A DNA stretch of 64,000 nucleotides from Planctomycetaceae bacterium (GCA_020638975.1 JACKHN010000003.1:372001-436000); one strand, 5' to 3'; counted from the first letter of the stretch, positions 1-9,005 are shown. Numbers and translations are program-made. The notes: generated by a model not told the origin, from the letters alone.

Positions 1-313
1 ATTCATCCGGTTCTGACGGTTGATAGGCTAACCCTTCATAAAGTCGCTTGTCGGGCTCAAAGCTGGGGGAAGTACGCACGAACAGCTCGCGATGTCCCCA
101 TAGCGGACGATCCAGCAGTCGCACCTTGCCGGCACCGGCGTCGATTGGCGGCTCGCGACCGCCGGTTGCTTCATCGGCGTGCTCCATCACATAGGGCGAA
201 GTCGTGATCGAATTCACGCCGATCTCTTGCAAGCGATCCAAAACGGCATCTACAGATTCGCTCTGCAGGTATTCAGGCATCACAGTGACACCAAGTAGTC
301 GATGGGTCGTCAT
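1..313 (-). CDS. Hypothetical protein, N-terminal part (runs off the left edge)
   Basis: An open frame on the minus strand starts with ATG at 313 and stays open to position 1, giving 104 codons without a stop. The residues include segments such as LDRLQEIGVNSITTSPYVME, which have the alternating helix/strand look of the first units of a TIM barrel. There is no signal peptide. The codon choice is like that of neighbouring genes. It is divergent from the exopolysaccharide operon starting near 701. I do not recognise the family; a glycoside-hydrolase-like barrel is possible but is only an inference from the visible third of the protein. Confidence 0.6.
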   Translation of the reverse strand, partial: MTTHRLLGVTVMPEYLQSESVDAVLDRLQEIGVNSITTSPYVMEHADEATGGREPPIDAGAGKVRLLDRPLWGHRELFVRTSPSFEPDKRLYEGLAYQPSEPDE

Positions 314-700
314 TACCGTGCTCAAGGTGTTCCGGGGTTCCGAGTCAATGCCGCTCGAACGTGCGGATAGTATTCACGAGGAACTCTACCCTGGCAACCC
401 AGCCGTGGCATTCCGCAGCCCACAACGAAAGGTCGGGATAACGCGATTCAACCGGTCGCAGCGAATGTCGGGCACATGAGGAGTTCGAAGGTGTTGGCGA
501 AACGCAACGTCGGCCTAACAGCGAGCTAAGTTTGAACAGAAGACTCGATCAACCGGATGCGGGGTGCGCGTCCGAAGTGTGATCTTACCTACCTCCTTAC
601 AGTTGCTATTTCAACGAGGCAACTGCCTACATTTTCAAGCACCTACCACATGAAGTGAAGTGTTTCCAACTACAATTGGGGCGGTTTGGATGCTCGCTGG
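314..700. other. Divergent intergenic region, probable promoters
   Basis: About 390 bases between the divergent partial gene at the left edge and the HlyD-like gene. I see no convincing coding frame, RNA gene or repeat. Because genes leave it in both directions it should contain promoters for both, but no clear -35/-10 pair stands out. Confidence 0.35.
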
Positions 701-1987
701 ATGAGCCAACCTGAAGATTTCAAGAAACCACAAGCAGTGGGTGCCGACGAGTCGTCAAACGGCTATGGTGCCGCACTGCTTGAAGCCGTCCGTCGCCAAC
801 CGAAAGCGGCGACTGGCTTCGGCAATCCTGCTGCACGCAGTGATGCGGGACCGGTTCGCGCATCGCGAGCGACGAGCGCCAAAGCACCGGCGACACGTCC
901 TACTCCCATGCCCAAACGTCCGAAGGGACGACTGCTCGTCGGTACGTTCCTGGCCGTCGTCGTTGGTTTCGGTGCGATGACCGTTTGGAATTCGTTGTTC
1001 CGCTATCAAGCGTATGGCGGCGTGACGGGACGAGTTGTCGAGCTCTCGGCGCCGTGGGGCGGCGTGCTGCAAACCATCCACGTCAGGGAAGGCGATGTGG
1101 TTCTCCAAGATCAGCTCCTCGCAACGGTCGTGAATCCTGAATTGGATCGGCAAGTGGACTCGAAGCGAGACGAGTTACGAATCGCCCAAGCAACGCTCGA
1201 TGCGCAGGTCAGCCAGTTGCGGTTCGAATCCCAGCAGCGTGACGACAACCAACACCGCTCGCTGGCCGAGTATTACGAACTGTGGGGGCAGTTACTCCAA
1301 GAGCAAAGCACGCTCGCCGATATGCTCGCAAAGCGTCAGCGTAGCGAGAACTTGTTTCGAGAGAACGCGGTTGCGGCGGAAGCTCTGCAGGAGCGCCGCT
1401 TCGACGAAACGGGGCAGCGAGCCAAGGTCGAGAAACTATCCGAAGCGGTACAAAAGCTGGGGAAAATTGTCGAGCAATCTAAGTCGAGTACAGAAGAACT
1501 GCATGCCCAGCTAAGGCCGTTTGCGCTGCGTATCGAGTCGCTGCAAAACGAAATCGGACGACTGCGTGAAACGGCTGGCCTCGGCGCGATACGAGCGCCA
1601 GTAAACGGTCGCGTGATCAAAGTTCATCGCTTTACTGGCGAGTACTCAGACCCTGAGTTCCCGATCTTCGAAGTGCTCGTAGATGGGTCCGTCGAGGCAG
1701 TCTTGTACGTCTCGCAGAAGGACAGCGGCCAATTCACTGAGGGGCAACTCTTAGAACTGGAAGTGCCACCAGCCTCCGCCAAGGCGAAGTGTGTCATCGT
1801 ACGAATTGCAGATCAATATGAACCTGTCCCCAAGAGCATTGAGATTCATTATCGCCGTGACGAAAAACTTCTGCCGATCTACGCGAGACCGCTCGAAGGA
1901 TCGAAGGACTCGCCCGCTCTGCGTTTAGGGGGTGAAGTCCGATTGCCGTACGCTGTCTGCAACCCACTAACGCTATTGAAAAAGTAG
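701..1987 (+). CDS. HlyD/membrane-fusion-type periplasmic adaptor protein
   Basis: A single-pass inner-membrane adaptor reaching into the periplasm. The first about 75 residues are polar and proline/alanine-rich (cytoplasmic), followed by one membrane segment (about 78-98) and the first half of a lipoyl-like barrel-sandwich domain (AP.GGVLQTIHVREGDVV, about 118-136). A long charged coiled-coil hairpin (about 150-290) precedes the second barrel half (IRAPVNGRVIKVHRFTGE) and a C-terminal beta domain. A TTG at 686 is also in frame; the ATG at 701 is preferred because no ribosome site favours the TTG. It is followed after 14 nt by the REC-PilZ regulator and then a GT2 synthase. The trio resembles the Alg44/Alg8 logic, in which an HlyD-like part spans the periplasm next to a glycosyltransferase. 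Substrate unknown. Confidence 0.82.
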   Translation: MSQPEDFKKPQAVGADESSNGYGAALLEAVRRQPKAATGFGNPAARSDAGPVRASRATSAKAPATRPTPMPKRPKGRLLVGTFLAVVVGFGAMTVWNSLFRYQAYGGVTGRVVELSAPWGGVLQTIHVREGDVVLQDQLLATVVNPELDRQVDSKRDELRIAQATLDAQVSQLRFESQQRDDNQHRSLAEYYELWGQLLQEQSTLADMLAKRQRSENLFRENAVAAEALQERRFDETGQRAKVEKLSEAVQKLGKIVEQSKSSTEELHAQLRPFALRIESLQNEIGRLRETAGLGAIRAPVNGRVIKVHRFTGEYSDPEFPIFEVLVDGSVEAVLYVSQKDSGQFTEGQLLELEVPPASAKAKCVIVRIADQYEPVPKSIEIHYRRDEKLLPIYARPLEGSKDSPALRLGGEVRLPYAVCNPLTLLKK

Positions 1988-2001
1988 AAGGCCAGAACGC
2001 G

Positions 2002-3816
2002 ATGAAACTGCTCCACGTTGATCGAGATCAAAACTTTGTACACGGATTTCAGAACGATCTGTTGCGTAGCGGAGGCATGCTGTGTGACCTCGAAAACGCG
2101 GCGACGCTCAGTGAAGCGCGTGAACATCTCGAAAAGGACAGATTCGATGCCGTCGTGATCGACCCATGGTCGTTGGATGTCGAACTGGCAAGCGAGATTC
2201 GTGACCTTCGTGTCATTGCGCCGACCACGCCCTTCGTCGTGCTGACAAGTGTGAATGACGACTTTCGTGCAATCGAGGCCGTTGCCACCGGTGCGAGCGA
2301 CTATTTGATCAAAGAGCAGAGCCAACCCGAATGGTTGATGCGACGCGTCCGGTTTGCGATTGAACGCGCGAAACGGAATGCCAAACGACACGCCGTCAGC
2401 CAGCCCCATCTTGCGCGCCGCTGGCGCGCCACGGTGGCGAGCGTACTCGGAAAGTCGGTCGCAGAGGCTGCACATCACGCCGGGTCGGTGACCACAACAC
2501 GTGATCACGAGCGAGCAGACCGTGGTGCTGGTCGACCGCCGATCGACGATTTGATGTTCCGCATTCTGCATGTTGAAGATGACATTTCCTATCAACGTCT
2601 TGTCAAAAAAATGCTGGAGACCTCGCGGATCGTGAAGTTTCGCGTTGACCAAGTAACTCGACTAGACACCGCGACTCAAATGCTCCAAGACGAAAAGTTC
2701 GACTTGGTGATGCTTGACCTTTCATTAACCGGGATATCGGGATTGGAAACGCTCAGCACCATGCTCGAGGAATCGCCTGACATACCGATCGTCGTGATGA
2801 CCGGTCGCGACGACGATGCGACGGCCATCCAGGGCATGCAGTTGGGGGCCGAAGACTTTCTCACAAAGACCGAAACGAATCTGCGATTTTGCCCAAGAGC
2901 AGCACAACTCGCAATCACTCGTCGTCGGCGAATTACGTTAGAAGAATTGCCCGACGAGTCCGATGCGGAAGCCGCGCCGTCAGCAGAGCCAAGCAATGCG
3001 AAAACTAAATCCGAGCGCCGACAGCACAGTCGCTATCTGCTTACCAGGCCGATCTTTGCCATTCCGGTCATGCCGGATGGATCACCTGCCGAGGCATATA
3101 GCGCGGACGGATTCTCGGTAGATGTGAGCCTGGGTGGGATGCAGTTTGAGATCGCGGGCATTGATCGTCTGCCGACCAAGCAGATCCTCGTCGGAATTGA
3201 AGCGTATGACAGTGTCCTGCACTTCGCGTCGGTCGAGGCGAAACGCGTCGAACCGACCGGAACGGGGCTGCGAATCGGAGCTGCGTTCACAGAAGGTGAG
3301 CACGATTTGATTCGCCGCGGAAATATCGAGCCGACGTTCAATCCGCAAACGTGCCGCTTCGGAATGGACTTGCCGTTGGAAGTGATCGCGAAGTGGATCG
3401 AGTTCGGTATCCTGCGAGCCACGTTGATGGACCGGGTGTTGATATGCCCGCAGTGCCAGGCGGTGCCCACCTTCCGAAATGGTTGTCGCATCTGTGGTTC
3501 GGTACGACTGCACAGCCGACCACTCATCCACCATTTTGCTTGTGCTCACATCGGTTATGTCAGCGACTTTGAGAAAGACGGCGCGATCATCTGTCCCAAG
3601 TGCCGCACGCGGAACCTGATCGTCGGCGCTGACTACGAACATCTATCCGGTCCCTACCGATGCCTGGACTGTGATTGGTCGGATACAGACTTAGAACTGG
3701 TCGGCAATTGTTTGAAATGCGAGTTTCGATTCCCGATGAACCAGGCACTAGAAGAGGACTTGATCGGCTACCATGTTCACCGATTGGATGCACTGGCTCT
3801 CATCAATGGCGATTGA
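2002..3816 (+). CDS. REC-REC-PilZ-zinc ribbon (TackOD1-like) response regulator
   Basis: A 604-residue cytoplasmic signalling protein. Receiver 1 (about 1-125) has the phospho-acceptor-like D54 and K105, but the usual acidic pair is degenerate (HVDRDQ). Receiver 2 (about 186-305) looks complete: E192/D193/D194, D239 and K289. A PilZ domain (about 338-440) carries both c-di-GMP signatures, RRQHSR (339-344) and DVSLGG (374-379). The C-terminal third is cysteine-rich: CPQC (482-485), CRIC (495-498), HHFAC (510-514), CPKC (531-534), CLDC (554-557) and CLKC (570-573), with VGADYE and GPYRCLDC between them. This matches the treble-clef TackOD1 output domain as I know it. The gene lies between the adaptor and the synthase and overlaps the latter, so it probably gates polymer synthesis in response to phosphorylation and c-di-GMP. 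Confidence 0.85.
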   Translation: MKLLHVDRDQNFVHGFQNDLLRSGGMLCDLENAATLSEAREHLEKDRFDAVVIDPWSLDVELASEIRDLRVIAPTTPFVVLTSVNDDFRAIEAVATGASDYLIKEQSQPEWLMRRVRFAIERAKRNAKRHAVSQPHLARRWRATVASVLGKSVAEAAHHAGSVTTTRDHERADRGAGRPPIDDLMFRILHVEDDISYQRLVKKMLETSRIVKFRVDQVTRLDTATQMLQDEKFDLVMLDLSLTGISGLETLSTMLEESPDIPIVVMTGRDDDATAIQGMQLGAEDFLTKTETNLRFCPRAAQLAITRRRRITLEELPDESDAEAAPSAEPSNAKTKSERRQHSRYLLTRPIFAIPVMPDGSPAEAYSADGFSVDVSLGGMQFEIAGIDRLPTKQILVGIEAYDSVLHFASVEAKRVEPTGTGLRIGAAFTEGEHDLIRRGNIEPTFNPQTCRFGMDLPLEVIAKWIEFGILRATLMDRVLICPQCQAVPTFRNGCRICGSVRLHSRPLIHHFACAHIGYVSDFEKDGAIICPKCRTRNLIVGADYEHLSGPYRCLDCDWSDTDLELVGNCLKCEFRFPMNQALEEDLIGYHVHRLDALALINGD

Positions 3817-5047
3817 CCAGTTGTTCTGGTTGATGGTGCCTATTTTGTTGATCGATCTCCCAAGATACTCGCTGGGTTTGTCCGCGATGTGCTTCTGGGA
3901 CATGTTGTACGAATTGGTATACGGCAGCGAAGAGGTTCGAGCTTACGAATACTGCCCCACAATCAGCTTGGTCATTGCTGGATTGAACGAAGGCGACACG
4001 ATCGGTGCAACCTTGGAATCCATTTGGGGCACGTATCCCCGCATGGAGATTATCGTGGTCGACGATGGCTCCAGCGACAAGATGACCGCCATTTCCCAAG
4101 ACTTTGCCAAACGACACGCGGGCGTGCTCGTGCTTACGAAGCCCCATCGTGGAGGCAAGTCCTCCGCGCTGAACTTTGCGTTGCCTTTCGCGAACGGCGA
4201 AGTCGTTGTCTGTGTGGACGGCGATTCGGATTTGAGCGAGGGTGCGATTTGGGAGATCGTTCAGCCGTTTGTCGACCCGCAAGTTGGAGCCGTCTCGGGG
4301 GCTGTGGTTGGTCGCAATCCGTTCGTTAACCTTTGCACGTGGTGCCAGGCGTACGAGTACCTTCGCTGCATCTTCGTCGGACGCATGTTTGCTGCACGAA
4401 TGGACATCCTGGGAGTGATCTCGGGTGCTTTCGGTGCCTATCGCCGCTCGGCGCTAGAGCGTGTGATGGGATGGGACGTTGGACCAGGAGAAGACGGCGA
4501 CCTGACGCTGCGAATGCGGAAGGGCGGTTATCGCATCGCATTCCAGCCGTACGCTCAATGCCGTACCAACTTGCCGACCAAATGGTGGACTCTCATTCGA
4601 CAGCGACGTCGCTGGGAATGGGCAGCGATCACGTTCGAGTGCCGTAAACATGTCGACATGGGAAACATCTTCAGCCCGAACTTCCGCTGGAGCAACCTAG
4701 GAGTGCTGCTTGATCGTTGGATCTTCAACGTCTTGTTGGTGTATCTGCTGTGGGGCTACGCCGCTTGGGTCTGTTTTCACATTCACGAGCACACCTGGAA
4801 GCAGTTCTTTCTCTACTACCTCTGCTACCTGGTCAGCGACATTGTGATTCTGACCGTCGTGCTGTATTACTCGACTAATCGCTGGCGCGACTTGATGGTG
4901 GGGTTAAGCCTGCCTTTCACGCCGTTCTACAACATCCTCCAAAAGGCCATATCCTTCTGGGCGATTACCGAAGAGATCCTCAGTCGTCGTTCATTTCGCG
5001 ATGGCTTCGTACCGGAACACGTCCGACAAGCAACATGGCATTGGTAA
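3773..5047 (+). CDS. Processive family 2 glycosyltransferase, exopolysaccharide synthase
   Basis: A membrane-embedded GT2 synthase of the BcsA/Alg8/HasA type. One hydrophobic N-terminal segment (about 12-40) precedes the GT-A domain, which has VVDDGSS (D97/D98), VCVDGDSDL (D149, D151), the catalytic GPGEDGD (E240/D241) and QRRRW (277-281). At least three membrane segments follow (about 310-335, 345-370, 380-405). No PilZ domain is fused to it; the PilZ is in the preceding gene. The ATG at 3773 overlaps that gene by 44 nt; an in-frame ATG at 3806 would reduce this to an ATGGCGATTGA overlap and is a good alternative start. The sugar donor and polymer cannot be told from sequence. Confidence 0.88.
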   Translation: MFTDWMHWLSSMAIDQLFWLMVPILLIDLPRYSLGLSAMCFWDMLYELVYGSEEVRAYEYCPTISLVIAGLNEGDTIGATLESIWGTYPRMEIIVVDDGSSDKMTAISQDFAKRHAGVLVLTKPHRGGKSSALNFALPFANGEVVVCVDGDSDLSEGAIWEIVQPFVDPQVGAVSGAVVGRNPFVNLCTWCQAYEYLRCIFVGRMFAARMDILGVISGAFGAYRRSALERVMGWDVGPGEDGDLTLRMRKGGYRIAFQPYAQCRTNLPTKWWTLIRQRRRWEWAAITFECRKHVDMGNIFSPNFRWSNLGVLLDRWIFNVLLVYLLWGYAAWVCFHIHEHTWKQFFLYYLCYLVSDIVILTVVLYYSTNRWRDLMVGLSLPFTPFYNILQKAISFWAITEEILSRRSFRDGFVPEHVRQATWHW

Positions 5048-5137
5048 GAAGCGGCACGTAAGACGCGCTGCTTTCTCCGCTCGCGATAGCTCAGCAGGCG
5101 GGAGACTCGTAGTGTTGTTTTCAGCTGGCTAACAGAC

Positions 5138-5260
5138 TGCTTTGTGACCGCTACGAATCAGAGTTGTAGAGATTCGCCGTTTGGGCGTTAGCCCCCGCTT
5201 TTACGAGGGAACCGTGGCTAACGCCAGAACGGTTAATCCTAGAATCAAGCTGAAACGCAG
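5138..5260. repeat. Dispersed palindromic repeat family 1, copy A
   Basis: About 123 bases that recur at 40305-40428 with most positions conserved. The element starts TGCTTTGTGAC, has a central inverted pair GCGTTAGCC / GGCTAACGC around ACGAGGGAACCGT, and ends in AACGCAG. It separates the glycosyltransferase gene from the VOC remnant. Short open frames in it are fortuitous. Confidence 0.75.
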
Positions 5261-5264
5261 TGAG

Positions 5265-5415
5265 AGATCGATGCACTAATCGTGACGTAGTATCCGTCTG
5301 GATCGCGAAGGAGGAACTCCTCGGTCTGAGTGCTCGGATTCGCGTGAGGCTCCGCTTTGAGACGAGTAACGAGTGCTCGTGCCCTGTGAAGTGCCTTGTT
5401 GAAATTGGTGACACA
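5265..5415 (-). pseudogene. Remnant of a VOC/glyoxalase-family protein (C-terminal end)
   Basis: Translated on the minus strand this stretch gives a frame with KALHRARALVTRLKAEPHAN followed by TQTEEFLLRDPDGYYVTIS. The EF.LRDPDGYYV ending is the hallmark of the last beta-strands of the glyoxalase/bleomycin-resistance (VOC) fold, where the Glu-type metal ligand region lies. The frame has a stop just upstream (near 5430) and no N-terminal half is visible, so this is a decayed fragment. Its 3' end abuts repeat family 1 copy A, which may have truncated it. Confidence 0.5.
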
Positions 5416-5440
5416 ACCCAATTACAGGGTTTCTCATCTT

Positions 5441-7642
5441 TCAGAAGCCAAACGGATCATTGGTTTCCTGCGTTTCCAGTTGAGAAGCGGGAGCAGGCAG
5501 GGGCTCAGGTACAAAGAATTCACTTCCTCCAGCGTTACGTGAAGGCAATCTTCGACGTCGCTCTTTTTCACGCAACTGAATGTATGATCCCGACATCAGG
5601 CGATCTTCTTTGCCAAAACCCGCTTCTATCACGATGGCGGAACTCGTCAGCAAATGCTTCTCTTTGACATTGATGGCATAGCACCGTGTCTGACATAAGC
5701 CGCAGCCGACGCACTTGTCGTCGAGCACTACCGGCGCAACGAAGCCAGAACCATCGATGGGTAAGCCGTCACCGTCGACTTTCGTATGAACATTGACGAA
5801 CTCAATCGCTTCGTACCCAGCGGCGTTGCATTCATCGACACACAGTTGGCATGCTTCGCGGTTGGCCAACGGCAGACAAGTGCTTTCGTTGACGATCGCC
5901 AGCCCCATTCGTGCGACCTTCTTCTCTTCCAGTGGTAGGGCGCGAATCGCTCCCGTTGGACAAACCTGACCGCAGGCATTGCAACTCGATTCGCAGCCCG
6001 CCCAGTCGGCGTTGACCATCGGTGTCCACAATCCTTCCAGGCCCTGTTGAAAGCCCTCGACTTGCAGAACATTGTTCGGGCAAGCTTTGAAGCACTCGCC
6101 GCAGCGAATGCACATTTCGAGGAATTTCTCTTCGGGGACGCTTCCCGGTGGTCGAACCGGTCGGAAGGTTGTTGGGTCGTCGAGCCTCGCACCGAACGAC
6201 CGTGTTGCGACGGCGACGCTCGTCCCGCCCACGATCGCGGCCGCACTACCAGCAGCTAAGGAGAGGAAGCCTCGACGACCTAAGGGCGTTTCGCGAGTCG
6301 GCGGATCGTTCTCGACCTTCAATTCCACGAGATTCCATCGTTCGACAAACTTGATCGCCTGCGTAGGGCAAACGCCGCCACAGGTCTGGCAGAGTGTGCA
6401 ATCACTCGTCCGCGTCGTGAAGTCAGGTTTGATGGCATCGAATGGACAGATTTCGACGCACTTGTTGCAATTGATGCAAGTTGATTCGACTTTACGCTCG
6501 GTGAGCCGAAATAAATTACCGAGCGAGAACACCGCTCCGCTTGGACAGACGTACTTGCACCAGAAGCGAGGCTGCAGGAACCCGAGGCCAAGGACCGCTG
6601 CAAACAAAACAATTGAAAAGATATGTCCCAGATGCATCCCCGGCACCAAGTGCCAACCATGCGACATCCCGCTCTGAAGAGGATCGCCCAAGAATAGCAA
6701 ACCTCGAGTGACAACTGGGATCGCCGCAAAATAACCGGACACCAACACACCGCACATCGCCGCCACAAGTGTACCGCAAAGTAAGTAATACTTGATGTGA
6801 ACCCACCAGCCATCGTGGGCCACCCGAAACCGTTTCACTCGACGGGCGGTGCTCCAATCGAACAGGTCGATCAATGTCCCAAGTGGACATAGGTAGCCAC
6901 AGAAGCCTCGCGGGATCACCACACAAACGACCAGAATCATTGCGGCGCAGGTGAGTGACCACACCCAACTACGCGATGCGATTGCCGTCGAGAGACTGAC
7001 CAATGGATCGATTGCGAGAAACAGTTCGGCGGGAAGAAACTCTTTCCGCTGGAGATCATCGGCGTAGTGCGACGGCCAGCGATTTGGTTCGGTCTCGCTC
7101 AGGGACCAAGTTCCGTCGGCGAGCAGTAACTGATCGAACGCTTCGGGAGTGAGGTCGCTGGTCGGACGCAGTGATATCCGGTTGTCCGCAGTGTCGGAAA
7201 CGGCAAAGGCACCGATGTAGGCTCCATCCCCCGCCGGATTCGACAGATGCAACATTTGCTCGTGGCGTCCGACCCACGCAGGCCGAGCCTCTACTTCAAA
7301 ATGGAACTGGCTCGACTCATCCACTTCAATCAGTCGCCAGCCGTCTGACTTCTCGCCGTCTGAAACCGGTTGGGCGCTGTAGGGCCAACAAACGTAAAAG
7401 AACTGAAATAGGAACAACAGCAGACACGCTGCCTGGACGAACCGCCGCAACGGTGATGACAGGACTGAAGGGCCGACGCGTTTCAGCAACCTCCGAATCA
7501 ATCCCGGCTTTCCAGTCACTCGATCGGCGAACCATGAACGCGGCAAGATCTTCATCGTCCACTGCATCATCAACGACGGTGCAGCGAGCGTTTCGCTCTT
7601 CTTTTTCTTTCTGAGGAAAGGTAGGAACCAATTCAACCGCAT
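5441..7642 (-). CDS. NapH-NapG-like fused membrane polyferredoxin
   Basis: Counting from the ATG at 7642 (733 residues), the N-terminal half is NapH/NosR-like: a membrane segment (about 70-87), a periplasmic stretch, then membrane helices with two CP.G motifs (252-255 and 366-369) and two 4Fe-4S motifs, CINCNKCVEICP (389-400) and CTLCQTCGGVCP (415-426). An internal Tat-like start, RRGFLSLAAG (456-465), then opens a NapG/MauM-like ferredoxin with four more cysteine clusters (511-522, about 550-562, 589-605, 644-654). So an integral electron carrier is fused to its ferredoxin partner. An ATG at 7747 is also in frame but would overlap the preceding gene by 80 nt; 7642 leaves a 25 nt gap. Likely role: passing electrons across the membrane to or from the FMN protein encoded just upstream. 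Confidence 0.85.
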   Translation of the reverse strand: MRLNWFLPFLRKKKKSETLAAPSLMMQWTMKILPRSWFADRVTGKPGLIRRLLKRVGPSVLSSPLRRFVQAACLLLFLFQFFYVCWPYSAQPVSDGEKSDGWRLIEVDESSQFHFEVEARPAWVGRHEQMLHLSNPAGDGAYIGAFAVSDTADNRISLRPTSDLTPEAFDQLLLADGTWSLSETEPNRWPSHYADDLQRKEFLPAELFLAIDPLVSLSTAIASRSWVWSLTCAAMILVVCVVIPRGFCGYLCPLGTLIDLFDWSTARRVKRFRVAHDGWWVHIKYYLLCGTLVAAMCGVLVSGYFAAIPVVTRGLLFLGDPLQSGMSHGWHLVPGMHLGHIFSIVLFAAVLGLGFLQPRFWCKYVCPSGAVFSLGNLFRLTERKVESTCINCNKCVEICPFDAIKPDFTTRTSDCTLCQTCGGVCPTQAIKFVERWNLVELKVENDPPTRETPLGRRGFLSLAAGSAAAIVGGTSVAVATRSFGARLDDPTTFRPVRPPGSVPEEKFLEMCIRCGECFKACPNNVLQVEGFQQGLEGLWTPMVNADWAGCESSCNACGQVCPTGAIRALPLEEKKVARMGLAIVNESTCLPLANREACQLCVDECNAAGYEAIEFVNVHTKVDGDGLPIDGSGFVAPVVLDDKCVGCGLCQTRCYAINVKEKHLLTSSAIVIEAGFGKEDRLMSGSYIQLREKERRRRLPSRNAGGSEFFVPEPLPAPASQLETQETNDPFGF

Positions 7643-7667
7643 AGCAACACACCGCAATCGGTTGATC

Positions 7668-9005
7668 TCATTGGGCACCCTTGGCCAACGCTTTCGCGGT
7701 CGCATTGACGATCGCTTGCGATGTGATCGTCGCTCGGCTGGTTGCATCGATGCCCCGGACGGACTGCTTCTTTACGATCTGAGCGGTGGTGTCAGTGATG
7801 GCCGCATAGAATTGCTTCTCGACATGCTTTGTCACCTTTACCTCTTCGATCTGGTGATTGGTAACACGGACTTCGACTTCGACCGCTCCGCTATAACCGA
7901 CGCTGGAAGCTCGATAAGCCCCATCGGCGACTTTCGCCACATTGGCTTTCTCTGTCAGATTGAGCGCCTCGATGCAATCCCTGGCCAGCCCGTGATATCG
8001 CTTGGCATATTCTTCATTCCTGGCGTCGGGCGAATCCAGAACTTTCTGATAAAAGCTAATCGCTTCTTGATGCCGTCCCGCCACGCGGCATGCGTCGCCC
8101 GCAAGCAAGTACGCTTCGTGAGGCCGATTCATCTTGGCGAAGGCACCTGCAAGTTGAATCGCACGATCGGTCTGGCCCATATCGCCGAGCAACTTGATTG
8201 CGTTGGTTGGCAGGCTGCGGGCATTCAACATATCAAGCGCCATCTGCTTGTTGCCCATTCGCCAGTAGCATTCGGCCAGATGAATGCTTTGCGGTTCAGG
8301 GACTTGGACTTTGGCCTGACGCAGCCAAAATGCGGCACGAGGATAGTCTTGAAACAGCTCAAAGTACATTTCGCCGACTACCTTAATGTCGCGTTCTAGC
8401 AGCGCAGGCTGATTCTTATGCAACGTCATGAGGTGATGCATCAATCGCAAGCCCGATCGCCAGCGACCAGGATTCGGATTGATCACATCCCATTTGTATT
8501 GGCCGACATTTTTCTGATTGTTCCATCCCTTTTCGTTCGGATTTAATGGCCAGTCCAACTCCAACGTCTTTGGGTAGTCGAGCGGTGTCGAGTCAAACCA
8601 ATCCGGCGGAGTGGAGCCTACTGTGTTGATTAGTTCGAGTACTTGTGCCTTCGTGCGCGACGCGGGCGATTCGGACGAGTTATCGGTGGCTGGCGATGCC
8701 ACCATTGGCGTGAGGATGTGACGCTTTCCCTGCATGGTGACCGCATGTACTTTGTCGAAGGTGTAGGTTCTGACGAGTTTTCGCCCACCTAATTGAATCT
8801 CGAAATCGAACTCCCTCTTCTCTTTGCGGATCTCTTTCATCAAACCGGTGGCTTTTGCGCCGTTTAGAAACTCGACGAGATCTTCAGCGCGAAGTGCCGT
8901 TGGCATTAGGCAAACGAAAAAGCCCAGGAGAACACTGAACGTCGAACGTCCAACTTTGAACTTCGAATGCGAAACGGTGAATCGAGTCGGATGCGGGGGC
9001 TGCAT
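7668..9005 (-). CDS. Secreted TPR-like protein with C-terminal FMN-binding domain
   Basis: 445 residues. The N-terminus has a signal peptide ending near TALRA (about 36-40). The middle (about 180-340) is built of helical TPR-like units (for example AIQLAGAFAKMNRPHEAYLL). The last about 90 residues form an FMN_bind domain: G-Y-S-G-A-V-E-V-E-V, then the flavinylation motif DATSRAT (420-426), in which T426 would carry FMN through a phosphoester bond. The donor enzyme is encoded 11 nt upstream (ApbE-like), and the membrane polyferredoxin 25 nt downstream. Known FMN_bind proteins include RnfG, NqrC and NosR; the TPR fusion here suggests a scaffolded extracytoplasmic flavoprotein. Redox partners are unknown. 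Confidence 0.82.
   Translation of the reverse strand: MQPPHPTRFTVSHSKFKVGRSTFSVLLGFFVCLMPTALRAEDLVEFLNGAKATGLMKEIRKEKREFDFEIQLGGRKLVRTYTFDKVHAVTMQGKRHILTPMVASPATDNSSESPASRTKAQVLELINTVGSTPPDWFDSTPLDYPKTLELDWPLNPNEKGWNNQKNVGQYKWDVINPNPGRWRSGLRLMHHLMTLHKNQPALLERDIKVVGEMYFELFQDYPRAAFWLRQAKVQVPEPQSIHLAECYWRMGNKQMALDMLNARSLPTNAIKLLGDMGQTDRAIQLAGAFAKMNRPHEAYLLAGDACRVAGRHQEAISFYQKVLDSPDARNEEYAKRYHGLARDCIEALNLTEKANVAKVADGAYRASSVGYSGAVEVEVRVTNHQIEEVKVTKHVEKQFYAAITDTTAQIVKKQSVRGIDATSRATITSQAIVNATAKALAKGAQ

Noticed and set aside
5085..5160. Possible tRNA because of GCGATAGCTCAGCAGGCGGGAGAC
   Set aside because: The D-arm-like words are there, but no anticodon arm, TTCGA T-loop or acceptor stem can be formed around them.
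6072..6677. 201-codon open frame on the plus strand
   Set aside because: It is the shadow of the NapH-NapG-like gene, whose cysteine motifs are read from the other strand.
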